In this document: one piece after another, positions 6,872 through 15,370 of the stretch | How the letters are laid out: each line of letters starts with the position of its first letter | Numbering within the stretch: the first letter of the stretch is position 1 | DNA from: JANQKX01 sp039028695 | Lineage (GTDB): Bacteria > Pseudomonadota > Alphaproteobacteria > Kiloniellales > Kiloniellaceae | Assembly (NCBI GenBank): GCA_039028695.1 | Contig: JBCCHN010000024.1 | Coordinates: 1 to 55,052 of the forward strand | Length of the DNA stretch: 55,052 bases | Direction of reading: 5' to 3' | Made by a program: the position numbers and the translations under genes | The notes under the pieces: model-generated | What the model was told of the DNA's origin: nothing | What the model saw: only the letters and a program-made list of their open reading frames with translations | Database searches by the model: none

Positions 6872-8196
6872 CCACGCATAACTCAAGCGCCTTTAGCCCC
6901 AGGGAAATCGTCTCCGAACTGGACCGTTTCATCATCGGCCAAAAAGATGCCAAGCGGGCGGTGGCCATTGCCTTGCGCAATCGCTGGCGCCGTCAACAGT
7001 TGCCCGAGGAACTTCGCGAAGAGGTTCTGCCCAAGAATATCCTCATGATCGGCCCCACCGGCGTGGGCAAGACAGAGATTGCCCGTCGCCTGGCCCGCCT
7101 GGCCCAGGCTCCCTTTCTCAAGGTCGAAGCCACCAAGTTTACCGAAGTGGGCTATGTGGGCCGGGACGTGGAACAAATCATTCGAGACCTGGTCGAGGCC
7201 TCGATCCACATGACCCGCGAACGCCTGCGCAAGGAGGTACAGGCCCAGGCCGAACTGAACGCGGAAGAGCGGGTGGTCACCGCCCTGGTTGGGGAAAACG
7301 CCAGTGAGGATACCCGGCAAAAATTCCGCAAAATGTTGCGGGAAGGCCGCCTGAACGACCGGGAGATCGAAATCGACACCGCCGATCATAGCGGCATGCA
7401 ATTGCCGACCCTGGACATTCCCGGGATGCCCGGCGCCTCCATGGGGATGCTGAACCTGGGCGACGTGTTCGGTAAAGCGCTGGGCGGCGGGCGCACGAAA
7501 AAACGCAAGATGTCCGTCGGCGAATCCTATGAAGTCCTGATCGCCGACGAGAGCGACAAACTCCTCGACGAGGAGACCTTGATGACCGAGGCCATCGAAA
7601 ACGTGGAACAGCACGGCATCGTCTTTTTAGACGAGATCGACAAGATCACCGCCCGCTCGGAACGGGGTGGCGCCGATGTGTCGCGGGAAGGGGTCCAGCG
7701 GGACCTGCTGCCCCTCATCGAAGGTACAACGGTGTCTACCAAGCATGGGGCGGTCAAGACCGACCACATTCTTTTTATCGCTTCCGGCGCTTTCCACATG
7801 GCCAAGCCGTCGGACATGCTGGCCGAGCTGCAAGGTCGCCTGCCCATCCGGGTGGAATTGAGCGCTCTTACGCGAGACGACTTCAAGCGTATCCTGACTG
7901 AGCCGGAAAATAGCCTGATCCGCCAGTATAAAGCGCTGATGGGCACCGAGGACGTGACCTTGGACTTTACCGAGGCCGCCATCGAGGCCCTGGCCGACCT
8001 ATCGGCGGAAATCAATTCCTCCGTCGAGAACATCGGTGCCCGGCGCCTGCACACGGTGCTGGAAAAGCTGTTGGAAGAAATCTCCTTCACCGCAACCGAC
8101 CGCGGCGGGGAGACCATCACCATCGACGCCTCCGACGTGCAGGAGCAAGTGGGCGAGCTCGCCAAAAACACCGACCTCAGCCGCTTTATTCTATAG
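6868..8196 (+). CDS. hslU: HslU ATPase, unfoldase of the HslVU protease
   Basis: A 442-residue Clp/Hsp100-type AAA+ ATPase that unfolds substrates for HslV. Walker A GPTGVGKTE is at residues ~62-70 and Walker B VFLDEIDKI at ~252-260; sensor motifs RLPIRVEL and GARRLHTV follow. The inserted I domain (~110-240) is of normal size, and the C-terminal LSRFIL is the tail that docks into HslV. It is translationally coupled to hslV (4-bp overlap) and ends 6 bp from the convergent XRE gene. Confidence 0.97.
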   Translation: MTTHNSSAFSPREIVSELDRFIIGQKDAKRAVAIALRNRWRRQQLPEELREEVLPKNILMIGPTGVGKTEIARRLARLAQAPFLKVEATKFTEVGYVGRDVEQIIRDLVEASIHMTRERLRKEVQAQAELNAEERVVTALVGENASEDTRQKFRKMLREGRLNDREIEIDTADHSGMQLPTLDIPGMPGASMGMLNLGDVFGKALGGGRTKKRKMSVGESYEVLIADESDKLLDEETLMTEAIENVEQHGIVFLDEIDKITARSERGGADVSREGVQRDLLPLIEGTTVSTKHGAVKTDHILFIASGAFHMAKPSDMLAELQGRLPIRVELSALTRDDFKRILTEPENSLIRQYKALMGTEDVTLDFTEAAIEALADLSAEINSSVENIGARRLHTVLEKLLEEISFTATDRGGETITIDASDVQEQVGELAKNTDLSRFIL

Positions 8197-8202
8197 AAAC
8201 TT

Positions 8203-8550
8203 TTATACCACCTCGGCCAGCAGGCGCGCGACCGTGCGTTCGTCCAGCTCGCCGATGCGCCCGGCCAGACGGTTCGCCAACTCGGTGGCCAGGGGGCTTA
8301 GGCCGGCCGTATCCACGACCACGCGGGGGTGCGAGAGATCGGCCAGCGCCTGCAGCTCTTCGGCGTCATCCCAAATAATGTTTAGGTATTGGCAAACCCG
8401 GTGGACGAACCGTCGGCTAGGTTGGCCCCGGTGACCGTGTTCCATGGCCGAAAGATAAGCTGGGGAGACGTGCAATCCGGCCGCCATTTCTTTCAGCGGA
8501 ATGTCCCGTTCAGCCCGTATTTCTCGCAACTTCGCTCCAAAAGGAGTCAT
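8203..8550 (-). CDS. XRE-family helix-turn-helix regulator
   Basis: 115 residues. An N-terminal HTH (FGAKLREIRAERDIPLKEMAAGLHVSPAYLSAMEHG, residues ~4-38) is of the Cro/C1 type. It is followed by an acidic segment and the conserved SHPRVVVDTAGLSP region found in a family of small alphaproteobacterial regulators. The frame opens at 8643, but homology begins MTPFGAKL, so ATG 8550 is chosen. It follows the Smr gene on the same strand in the common order mltA-smr-XRE. The target genes are unknown. Confidence 0.82.
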   Translation of the reverse strand: MTPFGAKLREIRAERDIPLKEMAAGLHVSPAYLSAMEHGHRGQPSRRFVHRVCQYLNIIWDDAEELQALADLSHPRVVVDTAGLSPLATELANRLAGRIGELDERTVARLLAEVV

Positions 8551-8644
8551 CGCCAGGCAAAACCCTCTGCTGTTAAAACACATCGCGGACCACAATCTGG
8601 TCCGTTCAAGCCTCCTCCTGCTCCCTTTCTTTGCCATTGGCAAG

Positions 8645-9307
8645 TTAACTTTTGTTTCGGAGTCGCTTCAAGAGCACGTAGATGGCGCCCTCGCCCCCAT
8701 GCTTGGGCTGAGCATAGCTAAAAGAGAGTATACGTTGCCGATTTGGGGCCTGATTGAGCCATTGAGGCACCGCCTGACGCAATACGCCCGTGCCGGCACC
8801 AAAGGGATCGTCCTTGCGACCCTTGCCCGTGATGACCAGCACACAGCGTAAGCCTCGGTTCTGAGATTCTGCTAAAAAACGAGTTAGAATCCCATGGGCG
8901 CGTTCCTGGGTATAGCCATGCAGATCCAAACGCCCTTCAATGGACAACTGGCCCCGGCGAAAGCGATCAGCTTTTCTTTTGTCCATGTCGGCCACCGTCC
9001 CATGGCCCAACGGCTTGGCAAGCTTCGGCGCCTTAACGGGTGGGCTTTTGTCCTTGGTGGAGAGTTTAGCGGAGCGTTTCGGCGGTTTTTCAGAGGTCAC
9101 CGCAGCAGAGACGGATCCCGGTTCCGGATCATTTCTTCCAGTTTTATTTGGGGTCTTTTTTGGGGCCTTTTTTAAAGGCTGTGTATCTTTGACGACCTTA
9201 TCCCATAGAGCTCGGTCTTCTTCGCTTAAGCCGGAGGGCCTTTTTTGACCTGAATCCGGCTTATCATCCGTACGTCCCATTTTTTTGACACCCGACCGTA
9301 CGTACAC
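8645..9307 (-). CDS. Smr domain protein
   Basis: Up to 220 residues. A lysine/proline-rich, probably disordered N-terminal half (~1-110) is followed by an Smr domain: RLDLHGYTQERAHGIL with the signature DLHG, then VLVITGKG and a C-terminal GAIYVLLKR. Smr domains (MutS2 C-terminus) bind or nick nucleic acid; stand-alone alphaproteobacterial members are uncharacterised. The start is unsettled: GTG 9307 opens the frame, and ATG 9280 (MGRTDDK) is as likely. Neither has a clear ribosome site. It lies between mltA and the XRE gene. Confidence 0.82.
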   Translation of the reverse strand: MYVRSGVKKMGRTDDKPDSGQKRPSGLSEEDRALWDKVVKDTQPLKKAPKKTPNKTGRNDPEPGSVSAAVTSEKPPKRSAKLSTKDKSPPVKAPKLAKPLGHGTVADMDKRKADRFRRGQLSIEGRLDLHGYTQERAHGILTRFLAESQNRGLRCVLVITGKGRKDDPFGAGTGVLRQAVPQWLNQAPNRQRILSFSYAQPKHGGEGAIYVLLKRLRNKS

Positions 9308-9489
9308 GCGAAAATATCTATAGATTTAAGAGTGTTACTCTAGGAGTGACTAATTTGCCCCGTCAAATATTAAGATTTACTTTCCCTTAAGAGACTTTAC
9401 GGTCAGCGAGAAGCCTGACCGCCAAACCGATTGGTTTTCTCCCTTTTGGCATTGCGCCTGGTGGTCTTGAAACGCCCCGTTTCGACGCT

Positions 9490-10749
9490 CTAGCTTCCCA
9501 GCTGCCGTCGCTCGGCCACGCTTTTAGGCAAAAATAGAAAGTAACGCCCTTCCTGCTTCATGCGACCTGCTTCCGCCAAGGCGTCATCGCCTGTGCCCCA
9601 AAAGAAGTCCCCTCGAACCGGCCCCTTAATGGCGCTGCCTGTGTCTTGCGTCACCATAAGACGCTGCAACGGACGATCCGAGGCCGGCCAGGTCGTATCC
9701 AAGTAGATGGGTGCGCCCAGGGGCATAAAATCTGGATCGACCGCTAGACTGCGACCCGGCGTCAAGGCGACTCCCTGGGACCCGATAGGGCCTTCCCCTT
9801 CGATCTCACGAAAGAAGATATAGCGGGGGTTTTTATGCATGATTGCCTCGGCTTGGCCGGGATTGTCCCGCAACCATCGATGAATGGATTGAGCCGAAGC
9901 TTGATCCCGGGGGATCAGTCCTTCCTTGAGCATGTGAGCGCCGATGGCATAAAAGGTCAATCCGTTAGAGCCGGCATAGCCGACCCTGACCCGTCGCCCA
10001 TCGGGAAGCTGCACCCGTCCCGATCCTTGAATGTGGAGGAAAAAGGCATCGACCGGATCATTGATCCAAAAGAGCTCAAGGTTCTGATCGCCCAACGCGC
10101 CCCCATCGATTGTGGCCCGGTCGTGATAGGGCACCAGCTCAGCCCCCTCGAGCCGCCCAACAATATGGGACCCCTTTAAGTCAGCGCGAAATTGACCGAG
10201 ATTTACCGAAACCAGATCCGGCGGCCGCCTGTAAAGGGGAACCGCATCCGGGGACTGGGGCACAACATCTCCGTCGAGCTCGGTCTCGTAGTAGCCGGTG
10301 AACATTCCCTCCCGCCGGCCGTTGTCAGCGACCGAAAAAGGTTGAAACCAAGCCTCAATGGTTCGGCGCACCAAGGTATCGTCATCTCCCGGCAGACTGA
10401 CCAGAGCTTCGCAAGGCTTTAGCCAGTCCATAACCTGACCGGCAACCTGATCCGGACCAACGCCGCGATCAGCCGGCTGAGCCACAAGTCTGGCGCAGGA
10501 TTTCATGATCGCCGGCAGCACTTCTGCCGTCCGGTCTTCGTGCCAGCCGGGCAGGGCGTCGAACGGAACAGGCTCTAGGAGCACTACCGGGGTTGGGTCC
10601 GCAGACGGGGTCTGCGCAGAAGATACGGCATTTTCCGGTTTATCGCTGACGCCTGCCGGTTCGGCCGGTTCATGCGGACAGCCCGCCAACAGAAAACAAG
10701 CCGCGACAATGAAGGATTTATTGGTTTTTGTCCCTAAAAGGGCACGCAT
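9490..10749 (-). CDS. mltA: Membrane-bound lytic murein transglycosylase A
   Basis: A 419-residue lipoprotein. The signal ends in the lipobox LAGC with C24 as the lipidation site, followed by a ~50-residue proline-rich linker. The MltA beta-barrel domain contains FTGYYETELDGD and LEGAELVPYHDRATID. The C-terminal 3D domain shows GRSLAVDPDFMPLGAPIYLDTT and then QDTGSAIKGPVRGDFFWGTG with its catalytic aspartates. It cleaves peptidoglycan to anhydromuropeptides at the outer membrane. It follows the Tim44-like gene by 49 bp and precedes smr, as in many alphaproteobacteria. Confidence 0.94.
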   Translation of the reverse strand: MRALLGTKTNKSFIVAACFLLAGCPHEPAEPAGVSDKPENAVSSAQTPSADPTPVVLLEPVPFDALPGWHEDRTAEVLPAIMKSCARLVAQPADRGVGPDQVAGQVMDWLKPCEALVSLPGDDDTLVRRTIEAWFQPFSVADNGRREGMFTGYYETELDGDVVPQSPDAVPLYRRPPDLVSVNLGQFRADLKGSHIVGRLEGAELVPYHDRATIDGGALGDQNLELFWINDPVDAFFLHIQGSGRVQLPDGRRVRVGYAGSNGLTFYAIGAHMLKEGLIPRDQASAQSIHRWLRDNPGQAEAIMHKNPRYIFFREIEGEGPIGSQGVALTPGRSLAVDPDFMPLGAPIYLDTTWPASDRPLQRLMVTQDTGSAIKGPVRGDFFWGTGDDALAEAGRMKQEGRYFLFLPKSVAERRQLGS

Positions 10750-10798
10750 ATCAGCCGACCCTCGTGGCGGGCCTCAGAAAAAGCGAGACCGCTAGATG

Positions 10799-11515
10799 TC
10801 AATTGGCACTGCCCGTGGCCACCAAGGTCCAGTTGGGATCGCGGCTGCGGGTATTGCGGGCAAATGTCCAGATATCGGTAATGCGCGACACATGACTTGG
10901 ATCTCCCTCGACCACCTCGCCATCCTTATCGCGGGTCACGTTGACCTGCTCGGAGATGAATTTTACGGTCACAAAGGCGGTCTTTTGCTGCAGATCCGCA
11001 TCAATGATTTGGCTGTCGGTAATGCCGATGAGGGTGGTTTCCAAGTTGCGTTCGTTTTCTTCCCGATCACGAATGGCTTGATCGAAATTATCAAAAACCT
11101 CATTGGCGAGAAGGGGCCGAAGGGCCTTGCTGTCACCCGCGGCAAAGGCAGCGATAATCATCTCAAAGGCCATCCGCGCCCCATTGATAAACTCATTAGG
11201 ATCAAAACTACGGTCGGCGAGTTTTATCTTGGTCAGGGTCGAGTTTAGGTCAGCGTCTGCATTATCCAGAACCACGTCGCCAACATCAAAGGTCTCGTCA
11301 GCTGGCTCAGCCTCGGACGGCGGGGCCTTGCCACGATCCGGAAGATGAACGATCTTATCGTCATCACCCTCCTGCTGGGCAGGCTTGAAGGGATCCTGTC
11401 CTGGCCGTTTTTCATGACCCGTGCGCTTTCCGAGTGCCGAGCGAAGCCGGAAAATCAGAAAGGCCGCCACCGCGCCAATAATTATTATATCTAGAAACGG
11501 GATGCCGTCATTCAT
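10799..11515 (-). CDS. Tim44-like domain inner-membrane protein
   Basis: 238 residues. A single N-terminal membrane segment (DIIIIGAVAAFLIFRL, ~9-24) is followed by a basic, then an acidic linker and a C-terminal Tim44/MRPL45-type domain (residues ~95-235: FDPNEFINGARMAFEMIIAAFAAGD). This bacterial homologue of the mitochondrial import motor adaptor (TimA in Caulobacter) sits on the inner membrane; its client is unknown. First gene of the leftward mltA-smr-XRE group, divergent from fxsA. Confidence 0.9.
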   Translation of the reverse strand: MNDGIPFLDIIIIGAVAAFLIFRLRSALGKRTGHEKRPGQDPFKPAQQEGDDDKIVHLPDRGKAPPSEAEPADETFDVGDVVLDNADADLNSTLTKIKLADRSFDPNEFINGARMAFEMIIAAFAAGDSKALRPLLANEVFDNFDQAIRDREENERNLETTLIGITDSQIIDADLQQKTAFVTVKFISEQVNVTRDKDGEVVEGDPSHVSRITDIWTFARNTRSRDPNWTLVATGSAN

Positions 11516-11526
11516 ATGTCAACGAG

Positions 11527-11555
11527 TCCAAATCGACCGATTCTCTTCCAAATCG
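11527..11555. repeat. Direct repeat TCCAAATCG x2 in the tim44/fxsA divergent promoter region
   Basis: TCCAAATCG occurs at 11527-11535 and 11547-11555, so the repeats start exactly 20 bp apart, about two helical turns. They lie in the 85-bp gap between divergent genes. The spacing suits a dimeric regulator on one DNA face, but no known factor is recognised. Confidence 0.35.
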
Positions 11556-11600
11556 GCGCTTATGTGATGTAAATAAGGAAACCCCGAGGAAAGAGCAAGT

Positions 11601-12137
11601 ATGGCCGTCCTTTTATTGGTCCTGTTTATCGGCCTCCCCCTCTTGGAAATTGCCGTTTTCATCCAAGTTGGTGAGCAAATCGGCGTTTTGCCAACGATTT
11701 TGATCACCGTGCTGACCGCTCTGGCCGGCACAATTTTGTTGCGCGCTCAAGGCTTTGCCACCTTGGCCCGGGCTCGCGCTCAGATGGATCAGGGAATAAT
11801 GCCGGCCGAGGAGCTATTCAACGGGGTCTGTTTACTGCTGGCTGCTTTTTTGCTCCTGGTCCCGGGCTTCGTCACGGATGTCCTGGGTTTATTGTTGTTT
11901 GTGCCTGCCGTGCGTCACGGCCTCCGGCGGTTTTTGGCATCGCGGGTGGATCAAGACAGCAAACAAAGGGTCTTTGTTGATGGTGAGGAAGTTCACATCA
12001 ATCGAGGTTGGCCGCCGGGAAAGGAACCTAAAAAGGGTCGCGGTAAGGTAATTGACGGAGAATTTGAGGATGTCACCGGCAACGATCCATCCAATTCCGG
12101 TAGTGACCGCGATAAGTCGCCGCCGCGGATACCATGA
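11601..12137 (+). CDS. fxsA: FxsA family membrane protein
   Basis: 178 residues with three to four membrane segments in the first ~110: VLLLVLFIGLPLLEIAVFI, GVLPTILITVLTALAGTIL and FNGVCLLLAAFLLLVPGFVTDVLGLLLFV. PGFVTDVLGLLLF is the FxsA signature. A charged cytoplasmic tail follows. FxsA in E. coli was named for suppressing phage T7 exclusion by F; its molecular role is unclear. Followed by the phosphatase and secB, as in other alphaproteobacteria. Confidence 0.88.
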   Translation: MAVLLLVLFIGLPLLEIAVFIQVGEQIGVLPTILITVLTALAGTILLRAQGFATLARARAQMDQGIMPAEELFNGVCLLLAAFLLLVPGFVTDVLGLLLFVPAVRHGLRRFLASRVDQDSKQRVFVDGEEVHINRGWPPGKEPKKGRGKVIDGEFEDVTGNDPSNSGSDRDKSPPRIP

Positions 12138-12180
12138 TAATTTTGCGCACCAATAGGATCTGGACCCGGAGGTTCGCCCA

Positions 12181-12738
12181 GTGATCCTCGTGCGCCACGG
12201 CGAATCCCACTTTAACGTCCACTTCTCGGTGACCCGCGAGGATCCGGGGATCGTCGATCCAGGCCTTACTGAAAAGGGTGAGGCACAAGCCCGGCAGGCC
12301 GCCGAAATTCTTCAAGGCCACGAAGGTCTCAACTACGTTATCGCCAGTCCCTATTGGCGCACTCTCCATACCGCCGAGATCATCGCCGCCAGCTTGAATC
12401 TTCCCGTTCGAGTGGATCCGGTGATTGGGGAGCGTGCCTTTTTTGCCTGTGACGTGGGGTCTCCCGCGGAAAATCTCCACGCTCGTTGGCCTTCATTTTC
12501 CTTTGACGGCTTGGCAACGACCTGGTGGCCGGAGAGCGGAGAAACTGATGAAGGTATCCAAAGGCGGAGCGATATTTTTCGCCAGCGCATGGCCGAAGAT
12601 AGCGCATGGGACCAGCATCTGATCGTCAGTCACTGGGGATTTATTCGCGCTCTGACCGGTCACGAGGTTCCGAACGGGAGCATCGTGCGGTATGACCCCA
12701 TTTCGGGAGAGAGCACCCTATTGCATCAAACCGCCTGA
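12181..12738 (+). CDS. Histidine phosphatase (phosphoglycerate mutase-like) family protein
   Basis: 185 residues. The catalytic RHGES is at positions 5-9 (VRHGESHFN). LTEKGEAQARQAAEIL, the YWRTLHTAEI loop and the second-histidine region LIVSHWGFIRAL follow, so both histidines and both arginines are present. The substrate is unknown. GTG 12181 is the start because GGAGG (12168-12172) lies eight bases before it; a nearby ATG (12134) is out of frame. Placed between fxsA and secB. Confidence 0.85.
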   Translation: MILVRHGESHFNVHFSVTREDPGIVDPGLTEKGEAQARQAAEILQGHEGLNYVIASPYWRTLHTAEIIAASLNLPVRVDPVIGERAFFACDVGSPAENLHARWPSFSFDGLATTWWPESGETDEGIQRRSDIFRQRMAEDSAWDQHLIVSHWGFIRALTGHEVPNGSIVRYDPISGESTLLHQTA

Positions 12739-12833
12739 TCCCGCTAACTAAGAAATCCAGTTCAGCTGGCCCAAGCTTTCCCCTTAAAACCCGCGCATAG
12801 ACTATCGAGCAAACCCACTCCAAAGGATGTTAA

Positions 12834-13325
12834 ATGGCCGAGCAAGAAAAAACACCCCCGATGGTGATTAATACGCAGTATATCAAGGACTTATCCTTCG
12901 AGAATCCCAATGCGCCTGCGATCTATGCGGCCATGACTCAAAATGCGCCGGATCTAAACATAGCCATCGACGTCACGCCGGTATCGCTCAATGAGACGAC
13001 CTATGAGGTGGCCTTGTCCCTGAGGGCGGAAGCCACAGTGGGCGAAACCTCGGCCTTTCTGACGGAACTAGAGTATGCGGGAATTGTCACTCTTTCAGAG
13101 TCCCTATCCGAGGAAGAAAAAACCTTGAGCTTGATGGTGGAAGCTCCTCGCCATCTGTTTCCTTTTGCCAGGGCGATTATTGCCGGCGCCACCCGGGATG
13201 GCGGCTTTCCGCCTTTGGTGGTCAATCCGATCGACTTTTACGAGTTTTATAAAAATCGCCAAAATGAGAGCGCTGAGGCCACAGAAAATGGGGCCGAGGA
13301 AAGCCCCAGCGAGGATTCAGCCTAA
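12834..13325 (+). CDS. secB: Protein-export chaperone SecB
   Basis: 163 residues, normal for SecB. Conserved NTQYIKDLSFENPNAP at residues ~13-28, LELEYAGIVTL-like strand and the FPFARAIIAGATRDGGFPPLVVNPIDF block are all visible. A homotetramer, it keeps preproteins unfolded and hands them to SecA. The acidic C-terminal tail (ESAEATENGAEESPSED) suits SecA binding. It ends 14 bp from the convergent dnaQ stop. Confidence 0.96.
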   Translation: MAEQEKTPPMVINTQYIKDLSFENPNAPAIYAAMTQNAPDLNIAIDVTPVSLNETTYEVALSLRAEATVGETSAFLTELEYAGIVTLSESLSEEEKTLSLMVEAPRHLFPFARAIIAGATRDGGFPPLVVNPIDFYEFYKNRQNESAEATENGAEESPSEDSA

Positions 13326-13339
13326 ACCGATTGCCTTTT

Positions 13340-14014
13340 CTATTGGCGCCAAATGGGTTTGGAAAGCTGATCCAACATCTGTTCGTGGGCAGTTTTTTCC
13401 TCGTCGCTTGGTGCATGGGGCCGGGGCGTTCGGGCTTGGGCCTTACCAGTCTCAAGAACGGTATCCTGGCGCGGCTGATCACTCACCAGGGTAAGGCCGG
13501 GCTGGCGACCGCCTCGTAGTTCCAGGTAGACCTCGGCCAATAACTCACAGTCCAATAAGGCCCCGTGATAGCTGCGGGCCGAGTTGTCGATTTCAAAACG
13601 TCGGCACAAGGCGTCCAGGTTGACCTGGGCGCCCGGAAAACGTTTCCGCGCCAAGGCCACCGTATCGATCGCACGCAGGGAATCGATCAGGGGCATATCC
13701 ACCTGCTTTAATTCCGCGTTCAGGAATTTCAAATCGAATTGGGCATTGTGGATCACCAGTTTGGCTTGGCCGATAAAATCCAAGAAGTCCTGCGCAATAT
13801 CGGCAAAAACCGGCTTATCCGCGAGAAAATCCATGGTCAGCCCGTGAATGCGGGCCGCTTCCTCGGGCATATCCCGTTCCGGATTGATATAGCGCCGGAA
13901 GGTTCGCCCTGTGGGCATATGATGAAGCAACTCCAGGCCGGCGACCTCGACGATCCGGTGACCGGCTGCGGGATCAAGGCCCGTGGTTTCCGTATCGAGT
14001 ACAATTTCCCGCAT
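13340..14014 (-). CDS. dnaQ: DNA polymerase III epsilon subunit (3'-5' proofreading exonuclease)
   Basis: 224 residues. The DEDDh exonuclease motifs are complete: Exo I DTETTGLD (D7, E9), Exo II HNAQFDLKFLN near residue 95-105, and Exo III-epsilon YHGALLDCELLAEVY. The C-terminal tail carries the beta-clamp/alpha-binding region. The start ATG shares one base with the coaE stop (TAATG), so coupling is likely. Close to the replication origin, as usual in this group. Confidence 0.95.
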   Translation of the reverse strand: MREIVLDTETTGLDPAAGHRIVEVAGLELLHHMPTGRTFRRYINPERDMPEEAARIHGLTMDFLADKPVFADIAQDFLDFIGQAKLVIHNAQFDLKFLNAELKQVDMPLIDSLRAIDTVALARKRFPGAQVNLDALCRRFEIDNSARSYHGALLDCELLAEVYLELRGGRQPGLTLVSDQPRQDTVLETGKAQARTPRPHAPSDEEKTAHEQMLDQLSKPIWRQ

Positions 14015-14646
14015 TATAAACTCATCGGATGATAAAATTGAGGCGGATAATAAACTTGGGGCCGCTTCACCTGGCTGACAATGGTAGCAAGGCGTCGGTA
14101 AGTGTGCCCCTTGCTGAGGCCGGTGGAAACCACAAAGTCCGCCCGCCGACGCTTTTCCAGTTCCCCTATCTGTCGGGCTCTTATCTGCTCTAATCGCTCA
14201 GGACTCATGCCTGGACGGGAGAAAACGCGGCCCTCTTGTACAAATCGGGGAGCCGTTACCACGATCACAAAGTCGCACAAGGCCTCACCGCCGGTCTCGA
14301 ACAATAGGGGAATATCCAAAGCCACCAGGGCGCGCCTGTGCCTTTGCTGGCACTTTAAAAAGGACCGCGTTGCCTGACGCACCAAGGGATGCAAAACAGC
14401 TTCAAGCCGAGCCAATTCCTCTTGCTTGCCAAAGACCAAGGATCCCAAAATGCCTCGGTCGATCAGTCCATCCCGAAGGGCAGCGGGAAAGAGTGCCCCT
14501 ATCGGATCAACAGCAGCACCGCCGCGACCCAACAAGCGGTGCACACAAGCATCAGCATCGTGAACCGGCACGCCTAAACGCTTGAGCGCTACGGCGGCAG
14601 CGGATTTCCCCATGCCGATAGATCCGGTCAGACCCAGCGTAATCAA
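14014..14646 (-). CDS. coaE: Dephospho-CoA kinase
   Basis: 210 residues from TTG 14646, with GGGAG seven bases upstream; the frame also has an ATG at 14703, but that would overlap the maf end and add 19 non-conserved residues. The P-loop GSIGMGKS is at 8-15, then VPVHDADACVHRLL (substrate aspartate), IPLLFETGG and VVTAPRFVQEGRV. It phosphorylates dephospho-CoA, the last step of CoA synthesis. In many relatives aroE lies between maf and coaE; it is absent here. Confidence 0.92.
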   Translation of the reverse strand: MITLGLTGSIGMGKSAAAVALKRLGVPVHDADACVHRLLGRGGAAVDPIGALFPAALRDGLIDRGILGSLVFGKQEELARLEAVLHPLVRQATRSFLKCQQRHRRALVALDIPLLFETGGEALCDFVIVVTAPRFVQEGRVFSRPGMSPERLEQIRARQIGELEKRRRADFVVSTGLSKGHTYRRLATIVSQVKRPQVYYPPQFYHPMSL

Positions 14647-14683
14647 CAGACATCTCCCATTCCACTCTTGATCTGAGGACCGT

Positions 14684-15343
14684 TCATCGAGGAACCACAC
14701 CATGACGCCTTAACATTTCCAAAAGCGGTAATAGACAAAGGCCGCGTATGGTGAAAAAGTCGCCATCAACTTGACTGAAGAGCTGTGCACCCATCCCCTC
14801 GATCTGGTAGGCACCGACCGAATTCAAGGCCTTATCGCCCACTAAATTTAGGTAAAAGCTGATAAAGGAATGACTGAGGGTCCGCATGGTAAGGGTGGCC
14901 CTATCCTGATCATGCCAAATCCGTCGGCCCTGCTGAGCCAGGCAAGTTGAGGTGATAAGGTCATGACTTTTCCCCTGCAGCGCCAGCAGATGGGCTTGTG
15001 CATGGTCCATATCCGTCGGCTTATCGAACCATTCGCTTTGACAAGTGAGCATCTGATCCGCACCAATCACCAATGCATCAGGGAAAAGCTGAGATACCCG
15101 AATTGCCTTAAGTTCGGCGAGAACCTCTGCAACATCGCTGGCTGACTGGCCTTCCGCCTTCATCGAAGCCTTGATTTCCGACTCATCCACCTGGGCCGGC
15201 ATTTGCATTACCTCAACGCCGGCCTGAGCCAATAGGTCTGCTCGCGAGGAACTGGCTGACGCCAGGATGATGGCAGAACTTTGGACAGGATCTTGCGAAG
15301 TATCCTGAGTCGGTTTTTGGGTGGGGTTTTTGGCGGTATCCAA
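14684..15343 (-). CDS. Maf-like nucleoside triphosphate pyrophosphatase
   Basis: 219 residues, with a ~25-residue threonine/proline/glutamine-rich N-terminal extension before the family start (AIILASASSSRADLLAQAG). The ELKAIRV segment, VIGADQMLTC (general-base aspartate) and GAYQIEGMGAQLF identify the Maf/YceF fold that hydrolyses modified or canonical NTPs. The motif IEG.GA is the YceF/m7GTP type rather than dTTP/UTP type, which is inference. Flanked by ppsR and coaE in the standard origin-proximal order. Confidence 0.9.
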   Translation of the reverse strand: MDTAKNPTQKPTQDTSQDPVQSSAIILASASSSRADLLAQAGVEVMQMPAQVDESEIKASMKAEGQSASDVAEVLAELKAIRVSQLFPDALVIGADQMLTCQSEWFDKPTDMDHAQAHLLALQGKSHDLITSTCLAQQGRRIWHDQDRATLTMRTLSHSFISFYLNLVGDKALNSVGAYQIEGMGAQLFSQVDGDFFTIRGLCLLPLLEMLRRHGVVPR

Positions 15344-15370
15344 GGGAATTTTAGGACTTGACGCCTTAGC

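Noticed and set aside
6883..7614. 243-codon minus-strand frame
   Set aside because: Antisense to hslU; no domain evidence.
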